Shown piece by piece: positions 1 to 8,708 of a stretch of 10,984 nt of DNA. A program made the position numbers and the translations under genes. The notes under the pieces were generated by a model. That model was given only the letters and a program-made list of their open reading frames with translations. It had not been told where the DNA came from and searched no databases. The DNA comes from Gemmataceae bacterium. GTDB taxonomy: Bacteria > Planctomycetota > Planctomycetia > Gemmatales > Gemmataceae. The DNA lies in assembly GCA_017853285.1 (NCBI GenBank), contig JAFMJU010000080.1, forward strand, positions 1-10,984, given 5' to 3'. The first letter of the stretch is position 1; the number at the start of each line of letters is the position of its first letter.

Positions 1-3000
1 CGCCAGCACGAACGCCGCTCCATCGAGACCATCTGTGTCCGATTTTTGACGGCGGGTGGTGATGGTGAAAAAGCCTGCCAGGCCATCTCGTCCCTGCACG
101 CGGATCCTCGTTATTCCGGTGTGAATTCCCATGAGTTTGGCCTGCTGGTTTCTCCCCGGGTGACGGAATGGGAAAATCGCTGGGCCGAAATGGAACAGAC
201 AATCCCCAACCTTCTGAATATTGGTGCGGCGGAACTGGCGGGCCGAAAAACAGAAGCCGCCGCTGATATTCGCAATCTTGCAGCCAGTTTCCGGTTGGAT
301 GCCGGAACGCCCCGGTCCCGTTTTCAAGACCTGAGGAAATGCCTCTTCACAGGAAACGGCCAACCCCGGATCCAAGGCTTGGGAAACGCCGACAATCCCT
401 ACTCCCCGACTATCGCCGACATGCAATCCAGGCTGGCACCGCTGGTTGAGCTGCAGAAGGGCGCGCCAAAATTCGATCCCGCACAGCCGCTGGTGGATCC
501 CGAACCTGTCCGCCAGTGGCGGCAGGCCTGGGGTTGCTTATTGCAAGCGGTGGACCGGCGTTTCGCGGCCTTGTGCCAGCGTGAAAACAGCTACCCGTTC
601 TTCCTGTTGGGCCGCATGCTGCTCAAGGTGCTCCAGGAAAGCGACAAGGCAATAATGAAGGCCCTAGGCATTGAATACACCCGCCTGATGGTGGACGAAT
701 TCCAGGACAACACCCAGCAGCAATGGGAAATCGCTTGCAGGCTTTCCGGAGGTGACCCCGCGAATCCCGGCTCCTGGGGCCGACTCACGCTGGTCGGAGA
801 CCCCGAGCAGGCGATCTACCACTGGCGCGGCAGCAATCCCCGCCTGATGGAGCAGGTTCGCGCTGATTACCTGAAGGCACGCCCCGCACCCCGTCCCACT
901 TGGTACGACGCGTTTTGCACCGATTTCCAGCACCGGGAATCCACGGAGTGGGAAAAGGTCGGATTGGGGCAACTCAACCAGAATTACCGCACCGCCCCTG
1001 CCACCCTCGAGCTGATTGACCGCGCCAGCTCATTTGGAATGGCCCACCTTGGCCTGGGCCATGTCCCGCTGGAATCCGGTGAACCCGACCTTTCAAACCC
1101 TGAAACCGCGGAAAAAATCGCGAGGCGCAACAGCCAGTCCATTGTGAAACTGCTGCTTCCACCCAATCCCGAGACCCCCTCCACCGAAAACGAGGAAGTC
1201 GAATCACCTACCGGGGAATCCCAGACCAAGGCCGACCGATTCAACGCCCACTCCCTGCGCATGCTGGCCGCCCACCTGCGGGCAATGCACACCCGGCATG
1301 GCGTGGCCTGGAAAGATATGCTCGTCTTGGCCCACAGTTTCAAGACGCTGCTCGATCCGCTCCAGGAGGCCCTCGCAGCCGAGGGTATTCCCTGCAGGGC
1401 CCTGGTGCGGGATGCCGTTTGGCGGCGGCAGGAAGTGGCCGACCTGGTGAACCTGATCCGCTTCCTGGCGGACCCGTCAGACAACCCCGCCCTCCTGGGA
1501 GTGCTCCTGGGCCCGGTTGCCCGCCTCACACCCTCAGAAATCACACTGCTTGGAGTGCTGTGTGTTTCCGGCGATACCGTTCGGCCCAATCTGGAGGCGG
1601 GCCTGCGCGCCCTGGCCGACCCCGAGGCGCCAGCACCCTTTATCCCCACGGGCGTGAAGGCTAAAACCGCTTGGGACTCGTTGGCACAGCATCGTCGGGA
1701 TCACCTGCAAAACACGGCGCGCCGGTTGGTCGGTGCTTCCGGTTGGCGGGCCTTGGTGGACCGCATGCCCCACCATCAGCTCGTCCGCCATGTGCTCCAG
1801 GAATCCGGGGCCTGGTTGGCCATCGCCGCATGGAATGCGCGCCCGGGCGCTTCACCCGAATCCTTCGACCGGTCGGCGCGGGGGATTGACCACGCCCTCG
1901 GGCGCATGGAGGAACTGGAAAGCGGCTCTCCTCTCAGCCTGAGGGAAATGGCTGAAACCCTCACCGGATTGATGGAGGGAGAAATCGCCGAGAAGGTGGA
2001 TGCCGAGCTGGGCCCGGGTGAAGACCTGGTACGCATCATGACCGTGCATGTCAGCAAGGGTCTGGAAGCCAGGGTGGTCGGTTTGCTGGTCCCTTCGGTC
2101 GGGGAGCGCGGCAATCGCATGCCCCTCGGTTCCAACATGGTGATCCTCGACCGCCAATATTTTCAGGCTTTCAATCCGGACCGACACGGCCCGCTCCTCG
2201 GCCTACCCCTGTTCAAATATCCCGATCACCTGGTGGATGGCCAAAACCAGTTCACCGATGAGATCGAGGGCCAAACCCTGCTCGCCTTGGCATCCCATGC
2301 GGATCAAGTCCTTCAGGCACAGGAATCGGTCCGGCTGTTCCATGTGGCCATCACCCGTTCCGAGGCGGGGCTGTTTGTCGCCGGTTCTTGTCCGGCCGCC
2401 AATCCGGAAAGTTATCGGCTGTGGCCCCAATGGTTTTGCGAGGGTTCCTGGCCCGCTTCGTGCCGTGATTCGGACCTCCCTCCCGAGCCGCAACAGGCCG
2501 CCGGGGAGAAACCGGTCTGCCACGCCGGGCCCAACCCGATCCTTCCCAGGATCGAGCGTCCCGCCAGCCTAAGCGTCAAACGCGCCGAGGGATTTGTCAC
2601 AGGCCAGGATGACAACGCCCAGGCTCTGGAACTGGCCCACCTGGGACTGCAGCCAAGGGTGCGTCCCATCCCGGCGGACTGGGTGTCCGGCAATGTGCTG
2701 CGCGCCCGTCGCGATACCCCAGGCTCCGTGGTGGGCACGCTGGTGCACCGGGGATTTGAAATGGGGGAAACCCTGCCGGCCGGCCATGACCGCAAACGCT
2801 TCCTCACCAATATGGCCAGCGCCCTGTTGCGGGAATGTCGGGCCCGTGATCTGGAATCAGGCGAGTCCGACAATTCTTCCGGGGGTGCCGACCTCCTCGC
2901 GGGTCAGGTGGCCTCCACCGCCGAAAAAATCCTGTCTATCCTCGACAGGGACGAAGGAAAGGAATTCCTTGAATTGCTGCGGACTCCGGGTTCCGCGGAA

Positions 3001-3330
3001 ACCGATTTCTCGCTGCGCCTGGGAAACTGGCTCATCAAGGGGCGGTTGGACCGCCTGCTCGAGGATGGGACCATCATCGATTGGAAAACCGATGAGGAAC
3101 CTGTGGAAGGTATCGTTTCCCGTTACCACAACCAGATGGCTCTCTACGCCCTCGCCCTTTGGACAGCCCGAGGCCGCACCGAATCACCGGTGCGGGTCAA
3201 ACTGGCGATGACCCACCATGCCACCGTGGTTCCCCTGGAATTCACGCCCGCCGAACTGCGGGGGTTCGAGGCCACCCTCCGCAATCGATTGGACCGCGCC
3301 AGGGCCTTGGCGGAATCGGCGCCTGCCTGA
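1..3330 (+). CDS. AddA/RecB-type DNA helicase-nuclease, 5'-truncated by window edge
   Basis: This is a superfamily 1 (UvrD/RecB-like) helicase fused to a C-terminal RecB-family nuclease; such enzymes resect double-strand ends for recombination. The frame is open from base 1, so the true start and Walker A lie upstream; a TTG at 46 is merely internal. Visible motifs, numbered from base 1: DEFQD Walker B (residues 232-236, nt 694-708), GDPEQAIYHWRG motif III (266-277), NQNYR motif IV (326-330), TVHVSKGLE motif V (681-689) and HVAITR motif VI (Arg at 786). The nuclease domain has GTLVH (His 916), GRLDRL (Asp 1017), IIDWKTD (Asp 1027, Lys 1029) and QMALY (1045-1049), the complete active-site set. 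With 1109 residues present and roughly 150-200 missing, the size fits AddA or RecB. An AddB- or RecC-type partner would be expected upstream, outside the window. Function is confident; AddA versus RecB is not settled. Confidence 0.9.
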   Translation, partial: RQHERRSIETICVRFLTAGGDGEKACQAISSLHADPRYSGVNSHEFGLLVSPRVTEWENRWAEMEQTIPNLLNIGAAELAGRKTEAAADIRNLAASFRLDAGTPRSRFQDLRKCLFTGNGQPRIQGLGNADNPYSPTIADMQSRLAPLVELQKGAPKFDPAQPLVDPEPVRQWRQAWGCLLQAVDRRFAALCQRENSYPFFLLGRMLLKVLQESDKAIMKALGIEYTRLMVDEFQDNTQQQWEIACRLSGGDPANPGSWGRLTLVGDPEQAIYHWRGSNPRLMEQVRADYLKARPAPRPTWYDAFCTDFQHRESTEWEKVGLGQLNQNYRTAPATLELIDRASSFGMAHLGLGHVPLESGEPDLSNPETAEKIARRNSQSIVKLLLPPNPETPSTENEEVESPTGESQTKADRFNAHSLRMLAAHLRAMHTRHGVAWKDMLVLAHSFKTLLDPLQEALAAEGIPCRALVRDAVWRRQEVADLVNLIRFLADPSDNPALLGVLLGPVARLTPSEITLLGVLCVSGDTVRPNLEAGLRALADPEAPAPFIPTGVKAKTAWDSLAQHRRDHLQNTARRLVGASGWRALVDRMPHHQLVRHVLQESGAWLAIAAWNARPGASPESFDRSARGIDHALGRMEELESGSPLSLREMAETLTGLMEGEIAEKVDAELGPGEDLVRIMTVHVSKGLEARVVGLLVPSVGERGNRMPLGSNMVILDRQYFQAFNPDRHGPLLGLPLFKYPDHLVDGQNQFTDEIEGQTLLALASHADQVLQAQESVRLFHVAITRSEAGLFVAGSCPAANPESYRLWPQWFCEGSWPASCRDSDLPPEPQQAAGEKPVCHAGPNPILPRIERPASLSVKRAEGFVTGQDDNAQALELAHLGLQPRVRPIPADWVSGNVLRARRDTPGSVVGTLVHRGFEMGETLPAGHDRKRFLTNMASALLRECRARDLESGESDNSSGGADLLAGQVASTAEKILSILDRDEGKEFLELLRTPGSAETDFSLRLGNWLIKGRLDRLLEDGTIIDWKTDEEPVEGIVSRYHNQMALYALALWTARGRTESPVRVKLAMTHHATVVPLEFTPAELRGFEATLRNRLDRARALAESAPA

Positions 3331-3391
3331 CCCGGCATAACCTGCCTGGAATCGGTACAGTTCAGGGGAAAGGCTTTTTGTTGGCCAAGCG

Positions 3392-4315
3392 ATGGTGCAA
3401 AACATGGTCGAGGTTTTGGGCCTGGGGGAATGGTTGTGGGATATGCTCCCCGAGGGCCCGCGTGCCGGTGGGGCCCCTTACAATCTGGCATTCCAGTCGC
3501 ATGCGATGGGCCACCCTTCCGCCATTGTCAGCCGGGTGGGCGACGATGACCTCGGTCGCCAACTTGCCAATCTGGCCGCTGATGCGGGGATCGACCTCAC
3601 CTGCGCCCAGGTCGATTCCCGTTTTCCCACCGGCAAGGTGTTGGTGGAAAAAATGCCGGATGGGGAACCGGCCTACAACATCCTGGCCCCCTCGGCATGG
3701 GACTTCCTCGAGCCGGATGAAACCATCCTCGCCACCGCTTCAACCGCGCGGGCCATTGTTTTCGGCACTCTGGCCAGCCGGAACCATGTCACGCGCCAGA
3801 CGGTGCGCGTAATCCTCGAAGCTGCCCCCCGGGCCGCCAGGGTTTTCGATGTGAACCTGCGGCAAGCCTTCCATAGCCCCGAACTGATCACCGACCTGCT
3901 AGCCCGCGCCAACTGGCTGAAGGTGAACACAGCGGAGCTGGGACAAATCGCCAAAAACTCCGCCGTCGACGGCCCCGACAACCTGTGCCTGGCCCGCGCC
4001 CTTCTGACAAAGCATCATCTCCACTTGGTGGCAGTCACCGATGCCGGCAACGGAGCCATGCTGGTGACAGGCTCTGGCGCGTGGCGTGTGGCGGGCCATC
4101 CGGTTTCCGGAGGGGATCCCGTGGGTGCGGGAGACGCCTTCACAGCCGGCCTCATCAGCCAATTCCTGGAAGGGGCGCCCCCTGAAAAAATGCTCGGCTT
4201 CGCCAATGCACTGGCTGCCTGCGTGGCCGGCGAGGTGGGCGGCACACCGCGGATTCCACGCGCAAGGGTGGAATCCATGGCAAACCTGCTGCCCATCCAC
4301 GATTTGGGCAAATAG
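3392..4315 (+). CDS. PfkB-family carbohydrate kinase (fructokinase-like)
   Basis: Cytoplasmic ribokinase/PfkB-fold kinase of 307 residues, the usual family length, which phosphorylates a sugar or nucleoside with ATP. The first family signature is the GGAPYN segment (26-31) followed by SRVGDDDLGRQL (47-58). FDVNLR lies at 152-157, KVNTAEL at 177-183 and VTDAGNGA at 215-222. The second signature is DPVGAGDAF (242-250), with Asp248 the catalytic base and the GAG the anion hole. The N-terminal LGLGEWLWDMLPEG resembles fructokinases, but the substrate cannot be fixed from sequence. An in-frame stop at 3338 limits upstream extension. ATG 3392, GTG 3395 and ATG 3404 are all possible starts, and ATG 3404 gives a more typical PfkB N-terminus. 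No well-spaced Shine-Dalgarno is seen; AGGGGAAAGG lies 18 nt or more upstream. The gene follows the helicase-nuclease by 61 bp and may be co-transcribed with it. Confidence 0.92.
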   Translation: MVQNMVEVLGLGEWLWDMLPEGPRAGGAPYNLAFQSHAMGHPSAIVSRVGDDDLGRQLANLAADAGIDLTCAQVDSRFPTGKVLVEKMPDGEPAYNILAPSAWDFLEPDETILATASTARAIVFGTLASRNHVTRQTVRVILEAAPRAARVFDVNLRQAFHSPELITDLLARANWLKVNTAELGQIAKNSAVDGPDNLCLARALLTKHHLHLVAVTDAGNGAMLVTGSGAWRVAGHPVSGGDPVGAGDAFTAGLISQFLEGAPPEKMLGFANALAACVAGEVGGTPRIPRARVESMANLLPIHDLGK

Positions 4316-4332
4316 GTCCGGCATAAAAACAC

Positions 4333-5349
4333 TCAGGGGGTTGCAGGCAACTCGATCCATTGGCGGAAAGACTGCTCATCCACATTCCGCCCGCTGATCA
4401 CCGCCACCAGATCCCCATCGCCGGACAAATCAACACCCCGCTCCAGCAGGGCGCTGACGGCGATCGCGCCGGATGGCTCGGTCCGCAATCCGTGGTTCAG
4501 GTAAAGCCACCGCATGGCCGCGCGGGTTTTCTCGTCGGTGATGGCAAGCGACTCACGCACCAACCGGCTCAAAATCGGCCAGTTGTGCTCCCCCACATCG
4601 TAGGAAAGCAACCCGTCGCAAATGCTCGACGGCCTCTCCATCCGCACGCGCCGGCCCGCGGCCAACGATTGCCTGAAATCATCCGCACCAGCCGGTTCCA
4701 CACCTGTGATGCGCGCCAATGGAAAGGCATCATGGACCGCCAAGGCATGCCCCGCCATCAAACCCCCGCCACTGACCGGGCAGACAAAATGCGAGATTCC
4801 CCTGCCCTGCCCGGCTATTTCCGAGCAGATTTCCATGCCACCCACGCCATTGCCTGCGATCACATGCGGATCATCGTATGGCGAGGCCTGCAGGGCCTTT
4901 TCTTTTTCGGCGATCTCACGGGTCAGTCGGTCCCGCTCGCCGGTGACATGATCCCGGGCGATGTCATAGGTTCGGATTTCAGCCCCGAAGGATCGGGTCT
5001 TCTCGAATTTCACCCGGGGTGCCGTCTCGGGCATCACCACGATCACCCGCTTGCCGAAACACATGCCGGCGAAGGCGATCCCCGAGGCGAAATTCCCCGA
5101 GGAATGCGCCGCCACCGGCCGGTCTCCCAAATCCCCAAGGTGGTTAGCCATCCAATTCAGGCCACCCAGCAACTTGAAAGATCCCGAAGGCGTCCACCCA
5201 TAGTCCTTCAACCACACCCGTCGGCCAGACGGCAGCCCCAGTTCCTTTTCCAGGGCATGGGAGCGGATCAGCGGGGCCGGCGACAGATGGGGCCGGATGG
5301 CGGCTTCGGCCCGCCGCACATCCTCGATGGCAACTATCCGGGCGCTCAT
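4333..5349 (-). CDS. PLP-dependent threonine dehydratase / serine racemase-like enzyme
   Basis: Fold-type II pyridoxal-phosphate enzyme of 338 residues that should act on a hydroxy amino acid (threonine/serine deamination or serine racemisation). SGSFK places the Schiff-base lysine at Lys59 (codon 5173-5175). SSGN (83-86) contacts the PLP/substrate carboxylate, SGGGL (193-197) is the phosphate-binding glycine loop, GVEP lies at 216-219, EPSGA at 291-295 and SGRN at 319-322. It lacks the C-terminal ACT-like regulatory domain of biosynthetic IlvA, so a catabolic threonine dehydratase or serine racemase is likelier. Oddities: the lysine is followed by LLGG rather than the usual hRGA, and SGRN replaces SGGN. 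The frame stays open upstream to 5664, but that part lies over the preceding gene. ATG 5349 gives a family-like N-terminus, with AAGAAG about 8 nt upstream. It is last in the minus-strand operon, 37 bp after the PD40 gene. Confidence 0.9.
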   Translation of the reverse strand: MSARIVAIEDVRRAEAAIRPHLSPAPLIRSHALEKELGLPSGRRVWLKDYGWTPSGSFKLLGGLNWMANHLGDLGDRPVAAHSSGNFASGIAFAGMCFGKRVIVVMPETAPRVKFEKTRSFGAEIRTYDIARDHVTGERDRLTREIAEKEKALQASPYDDPHVIAGNGVGGMEICSEIAGQGRGISHFVCPVSGGGLMAGHALAVHDAFPLARITGVEPAGADDFRQSLAAGRRVRMERPSSICDGLLSYDVGEHNWPILSRLVRESLAITDEKTRAAMRWLYLNHGLRTEPSGAIAVSALLERGVDLSGDGDLVAVISGRNVDEQSFRQWIELPATP

Positions 5350-5386
5350 GGCATGGGCTTCTTGGGCCTGGAATCGGTGGTTTGGG

Positions 5387-6442
5387 TCAATCCTTGGGGG
5401 CCACGAAATCAGCCATCCACACCTGGCTGGGTTGCCGGCCGTCGCGGTTCGAGGTCCAGACCATTTTCTTGCCATCCGGGCTGAAAACAGGCAGGACATC
5501 GGCACCCGGCGCGTGGGTGATCCTCGTTTTCTTCCCGCTCTCCACATCCATCCAGTAGATGTCATAATTTGGCCGACCGGCCACGGCGTGATTGGCCCCG
5601 GCGTAGACGATATGCTTGTTATCCGGGTGCCAGTAGGGCCCCCAGCACACCCAATCGAGGTCATTGGTGAGCACGCGCTCCCCGGTCCCGTCGGTGTTGA
5701 TCACATACAGTTGCAGATGATCCTTCTTGGAACGGTCAGACCGGAAAATCACGCGCTTGCCATCCGGGGAGAAGAACGGCCCACCGTTGTAGCAACCGGG
5801 CGCCTTGGTGAGCTGGCGCGTATTTTTTCCGTCGCTGTCCATGATGTAAAGCTCCAGGTTCTCAGGGCCGCTCCGGTTGCTGCAGAAGACGATTTGCTTG
5901 CCGTCAGGTGAATAGCTCCCCTCGGCGTCGTAACCCTTGGTATCAGTCAGCCGCTTCAGCTCCGTTCCATCGGGGTTGGCCTCGAAAATATCCATGTTCT
6001 CATCGAAATCCCATTGGTATCGCCGGCGAACCCCCTTGGCCTTCTCCTCGGCCCTGGCGGCTAATTCGGGCGCGTATTTGTCCTTGGCCTTCGTGTCGAG
6101 GTGGGAGGAGGCGAAAATAACCTTCTTCCCCGTGGGGTGGAAATAGGCGCAGGTGGTCTTGCCCACCCCCGGGCTCACCCGCCGGGTGGCGCCAGTCGCC
6201 AGATCCAAGGTGTAAATTTGGTAAAAGGGATTGGTCCCCTCCCCCTTGGCCAATTCCTCCGCCTGAAAGATCAGGGTCTTGCCGTCCGGCGAGAAATACG
6301 ATTCCCCTGCCCGGGCGAAATCCCTGGTCAACTGCTTCACATCCTTCAGGTGGACCGACTCCGGTTCGGTCCATGGCTGCCCGGCCGCAGGTGGCTGGGC
6401 CGGGATCAGGGCAAGGCAAAGGCTCAAGGCGACACAGGTCAT
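5387..6442 (-). CDS. Secreted TolB-like beta-propeller (PD40/WD40-like) protein
   Basis: This 351-residue exported protein is built from PD40 repeats, the TolB-type propeller blades. Six SPDGK-like turns are visible, starting near residues 50, 101, 177, 224, 271 and 320 (FSPDGK, FHPTGK, YSPDGK, FSPDGK, WHPDNK, FSPDGK), each followed by a beta strand such as VIFRSD. The N-terminus has a hydrophobic stretch (VALSLCLALIPA) ending in PPAAGQ, consistent with a signal peptide; no good lipobox is seen. A charged insert between blades 2 and 3 (about residues 113-146) contains KAKDKYAPELAARAEEKAKG. There is no peptidase domain, so this is a propeller alone; its ligand is unknown and it need not belong to the Tol-Pal system. 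Start choice: ATG 6442 has GGAG six bases upstream. A GTG at 6454 would add MEKT and supply a basic residue to the signal n-region, but lacks a good ribosome site. It follows rpoN by 34 bp. Confidence 0.85.
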   Translation of the reverse strand: MTCVALSLCLALIPAQPPAAGQPWTEPESVHLKDVKQLTRDFARAGESYFSPDGKTLIFQAEELAKGEGTNPFYQIYTLDLATGATRRVSPGVGKTTCAYFHPTGKKVIFASSHLDTKAKDKYAPELAARAEEKAKGVRRRYQWDFDENMDIFEANPDGTELKRLTDTKGYDAEGSYSPDGKQIVFCSNRSGPENLELYIMDSDGKNTRQLTKAPGCYNGGPFFSPDGKRVIFRSDRSKKDHLQLYVINTDGTGERVLTNDLDWVCWGPYWHPDNKHIVYAGANHAVAGRPNYDIYWMDVESGKKTRITHAPGADVLPVFSPDGKKMVWTSNRDGRQPSQVWMADFVAPKD

Positions 6443-6453
6443 GGTCTTCTCCA
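6443..6453 (-). promoter_or_regulatory. Ribosome binding site of the PD40 gene
   Basis: On the minus strand, GGAGAAG lies directly before ATG 6442, with six bases between GGAG and the ATG. This favours ATG 6442 over the in-frame GTG at 6454, whose own upstream sequence holds only GGAA about 14 nt away. Confidence 0.6.
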
Positions 6454-6476
6454 CATGAAAAAACAGGTTCCAGGTT

Positions 6477-7946
6477 TCAACCGTTCCAGGCCTTTCGCTC
6501 GCGGCTGGAGGGTATGTTCAGCATCTTGCGGTATTTGGTGATGGTTCGGCGGGCGATCGGCACGCCGTCTTTTTCCATGCGCTCCACCAGATCCTCGTCC
6601 GAAAGCGGGTTGGCCTTGTCTTCCGACCCAACCAGCTCCAACAGTTTGCGCTTGATGTTTTCCCACGCGATGTCCACGCCGGCCGCCGTCGTGGTGCCCC
6701 CGCCAAAGAACCGCTTCAGGGGAAACAGGCCTCTGGGAGTCTGCACCCACTTGTCCGACACGGCACGGCTGACGGTGCTGACATCCACTCCCACCATACC
6801 GGCCACATCCTGCATCTTGAGCGGCTCGATGAAATCCGGGCCCTGGTCCAAAAAAGCCTTCTGCCGGTCCACAATCGCCCGCGTCACCCGTTCCAGCGTT
6901 CGCTTCCGCTGCTCGATCGCGTCACGCAGCCACTGGGCCGAGCTGATCTTGCCACGCAGGTAGATCCGGGTCTGCTTGTCCGTCTGCCGGTCCCGGGCCA
7001 TCTGGGCGTAGGAAGGATCGATCCGCAGCCCGGGGATCGCGTCCTCGGCCAGGCGCACCACATACTCGCCGCTGTCCAGCCGGTCCACCACCACATCCGG
7101 CTTGATCGCCGCGCCCGTGGTACCGCTGAAGGCCGCCCCGGGCCGTGGATTCAGCGTTCGCAACCCTTCCAGCGCACCCCGCACCTCCTCCAGGTCACGG
7201 CCGGTCCGCCGGCAAATGACCGGCATCCGGTTGTGCTGGATATCCTCCAGGTGGTGCAGAATCAGCGTGCGCACCAGGTCGGCATGGGGAAGATCTGGCG
7301 TCACCTGCAGCAGCAGGCATTCCTTCAGGTCGCGGCCGCCCACACCGGGCGGATCCAGTCCCTGCAGTGCCGCCAGCGGCCCGGCCAGATCCTCCGCGTT
7401 CAGGGGCGGGTCGTGCGCCTGGGCCAACTCTTCCAGGCTGCCATCCAGCAGGCCCTGCTCGTTTACGGCCGAGATCAGATATCGCACCCTTTCCAACTGC
7501 TCGGCTGGAAGGTTCAGGAAGCTCAATTGCTCCTGCAGGTGGTCATGCAGATTGGGTGGCCGCGAGGCGATGTTCGCCATCATGTCCAGATGGCGGTCTC
7601 CCAGCTCTTCCATGCGGGAGCGCGAGGGTCTGGATTCATCGTCAAAATCCCGGTAGTCCCGGCTCATCAGGTCCAGGCGCTGAAAATCCGCCTCGCCCTT
7701 TACCGGGTCCATCCGCAGCACGCCCAGTTCCGGATCCCTCGATTTTCGCTCCGCTGGCTCCCCCTCGTGAAGTTCCTGCTCACCCCGGGGAATCACCTCC
7801 AGCACGGGGTTCTGCTCCATCTCCCGCTCGATCCGTTCCTCCAGGGCCTGCAGGGGCATCTGCAGGATCTCCATGGACTGGATCATCCTCGGACCAATCG
7901 TGGTCTCGATAGCCAGCCGCTGGGATAGGGAGGTTTCAAGTCGCAT
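6477..7946 (-). CDS. rpoN: RNA polymerase sigma-54 factor RpoN
   Basis: Alternative sigma factor that directs RNA polymerase to -24/-12 promoters and needs AAA+ activators to open DNA. At 489 residues it is a full-length RpoN. Region I is visible at 1-50 (SQRLAIETTIGPRMIQSMEILQ, then EQNPVLE), the part that contacts activators and polymerase. An acidic, variable region II covers about 55-120. The core-binding domain follows at about 125-310. The helix-turn-helix segment VAGMVGVDVSTVSRAVSDKW (381-400) leads into VQTPRGLFPLKRFF, and the C-terminal RpoN box ARRTITKYRK (465-474) binds the -24 element. No domain is missing. ATG 7946 is chosen because the family's N-terminus starts there; GAGG lies about 14 nt upstream, farther than ideal. 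It sits 61 bp after recR and 34 bp before the PD40 gene, not in the common lptB-rpoN-hpf-ptsN context. Confidence 0.97.
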   Translation of the reverse strand: MRLETSLSQRLAIETTIGPRMIQSMEILQMPLQALEERIEREMEQNPVLEVIPRGEQELHEGEPAERKSRDPELGVLRMDPVKGEADFQRLDLMSRDYRDFDDESRPSRSRMEELGDRHLDMMANIASRPPNLHDHLQEQLSFLNLPAEQLERVRYLISAVNEQGLLDGSLEELAQAHDPPLNAEDLAGPLAALQGLDPPGVGGRDLKECLLLQVTPDLPHADLVRTLILHHLEDIQHNRMPVICRRTGRDLEEVRGALEGLRTLNPRPGAAFSGTTGAAIKPDVVVDRLDSGEYVVRLAEDAIPGLRIDPSYAQMARDRQTDKQTRIYLRGKISSAQWLRDAIEQRKRTLERVTRAIVDRQKAFLDQGPDFIEPLKMQDVAGMVGVDVSTVSRAVSDKWVQTPRGLFPLKRFFGGGTTTAAGVDIAWENIKRKLLELVGSEDKANPLSDEDLVERMEKDGVPIARRTITKYRKMLNIPSSRERKAWNG

Positions 7947-8007
7947 TGTGGTTCGGGCATCCTCGCTTCAACAGGCGGGTCGGTCCCCGCGTGCAAAACT
8001 CACCAGG

Positions 8008-8667
8008 TCAGAAGGTGTTCCTGCCGTCCATCGCGTCCGCCAACATCTGGCTGTTGGCGAATTCCAGGATCGAGCCCGCCGGAATCCCCCGGGCCAACCG
8101 GGTGATCTTCAGGCCCATGTGGCCCAGCAGCCCCGCGATGTAAAGCGAGGTGCCATCCCCTTCCAGCGTGGGGTTGGTCGCCAGGATCACCTCGCGCACC
8201 TCGCCGCCGCGCGCCCGTTCCACCAGGCGGTCAATCGTCAGCTTTTCCGGGCCGATCCCCTCCAGCGGCGACAAACGCCCATGCAGGATGTGGTACAGCC
8301 CCCGGTAGGTTCCCATTCGCTCCAGGGCCGCCTGGTCCCGCGGCTGTTCCACCACGCACAAAAGGCCCAAATCCCGCCTTGTATCCAGGCAGGTGGGGCA
8401 AACCTCCGCCTCGGTAGGCGCGCAGCACCGGGCGCAGCGCCGCAATTTTTCCTTCACCGCCCGCAGCGTTTCAGCCAGTTCCAGCACCTCGTCCCGCGGT
8501 GCCGCCAGCAGGTGGTGGGCGATCCGCTCGGCACTTTTCGGCCCGATCCCGGGAAGCGCCCCCAGCATTTCTTGCAATCGGTCCAGAACCGGCTTGGCCT
8601 GCGATGAGCCTCGCCCATCCTGATCCCACCCCTGTCCCGGGTGCCGTTGCTTTTGGCCTGTCATCAT
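8008..8667 (-). CDS. recR: Recombination mediator RecR
   Basis: RecR acts with RecO and RecF to load RecA on gapped, SSB-coated DNA. The 219-residue protein shows, in order, a helix-hairpin-helix (LPGIGPKSAERIAHHLL, about 38-54), a zinc site formed by Cys78, Cys81, Cys90 and Cys93 (CARC...CPTC), a Toprim domain beginning at LCVVEQPRD (103-111), and the conserved YRGLYHILHGRLSPLEGIGP stretch (121-140). The C-terminal LARGIPAGSILEFANSQML matches the family. About 22 residues (MMTGQKQ...GSSQ) precede the usual RecR start. No ATG, GTG or TTG occurs in frame between this leader and the conserved part, so the extension appears real unless translation begins at a rarer codon. GGAAGG lies 11 nt upstream of ATG 8667; a second ATG follows at 8664. 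It is 41 bp downstream of ybaB. Confidence 0.97.
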   Translation of the reverse strand: MMTGQKQRHPGQGWDQDGRGSSQAKPVLDRLQEMLGALPGIGPKSAERIAHHLLAAPRDEVLELAETLRAVKEKLRRCARCCAPTEAEVCPTCLDTRRDLGLLCVVEQPRDQAALERMGTYRGLYHILHGRLSPLEGIGPEKLTIDRLVERARGGEVREVILATNPTLEGDGTSLYIAGLLGHMGLKITRLARGIPAGSILEFANSQMLADAMDGRNTF

Positions 8668-8708
8668 CCGGATCGCATCCTTCCGCTACCACTCAAACCC
8701 GCTCCATC

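Noticed and set aside
984..1649. 221-codon open frame on the minus strand opposite the helicase-nuclease
   Set aside because: The plus-strand protein here lies within the helicase (between motifs IV and V), and the antisense translation is Ser/Arg-rich and low-complexity, typical of a GC-rich shadow frame.
4340..4351. Inverted repeat GTTGC-AG-GCAAC near the convergent gene ends, as a terminator
   Set aside because: The loop would be only 2 nt, no T run follows, and it lies inside the PLP enzyme's coding sequence.
5350..5664. N-terminal extension of the PLP enzyme to an ATG at 5664
   Set aside because: The extra residues overlap the PD40 coding region on the same strand in another frame and read as random sequence; the family homology begins at the ATG at 5349.
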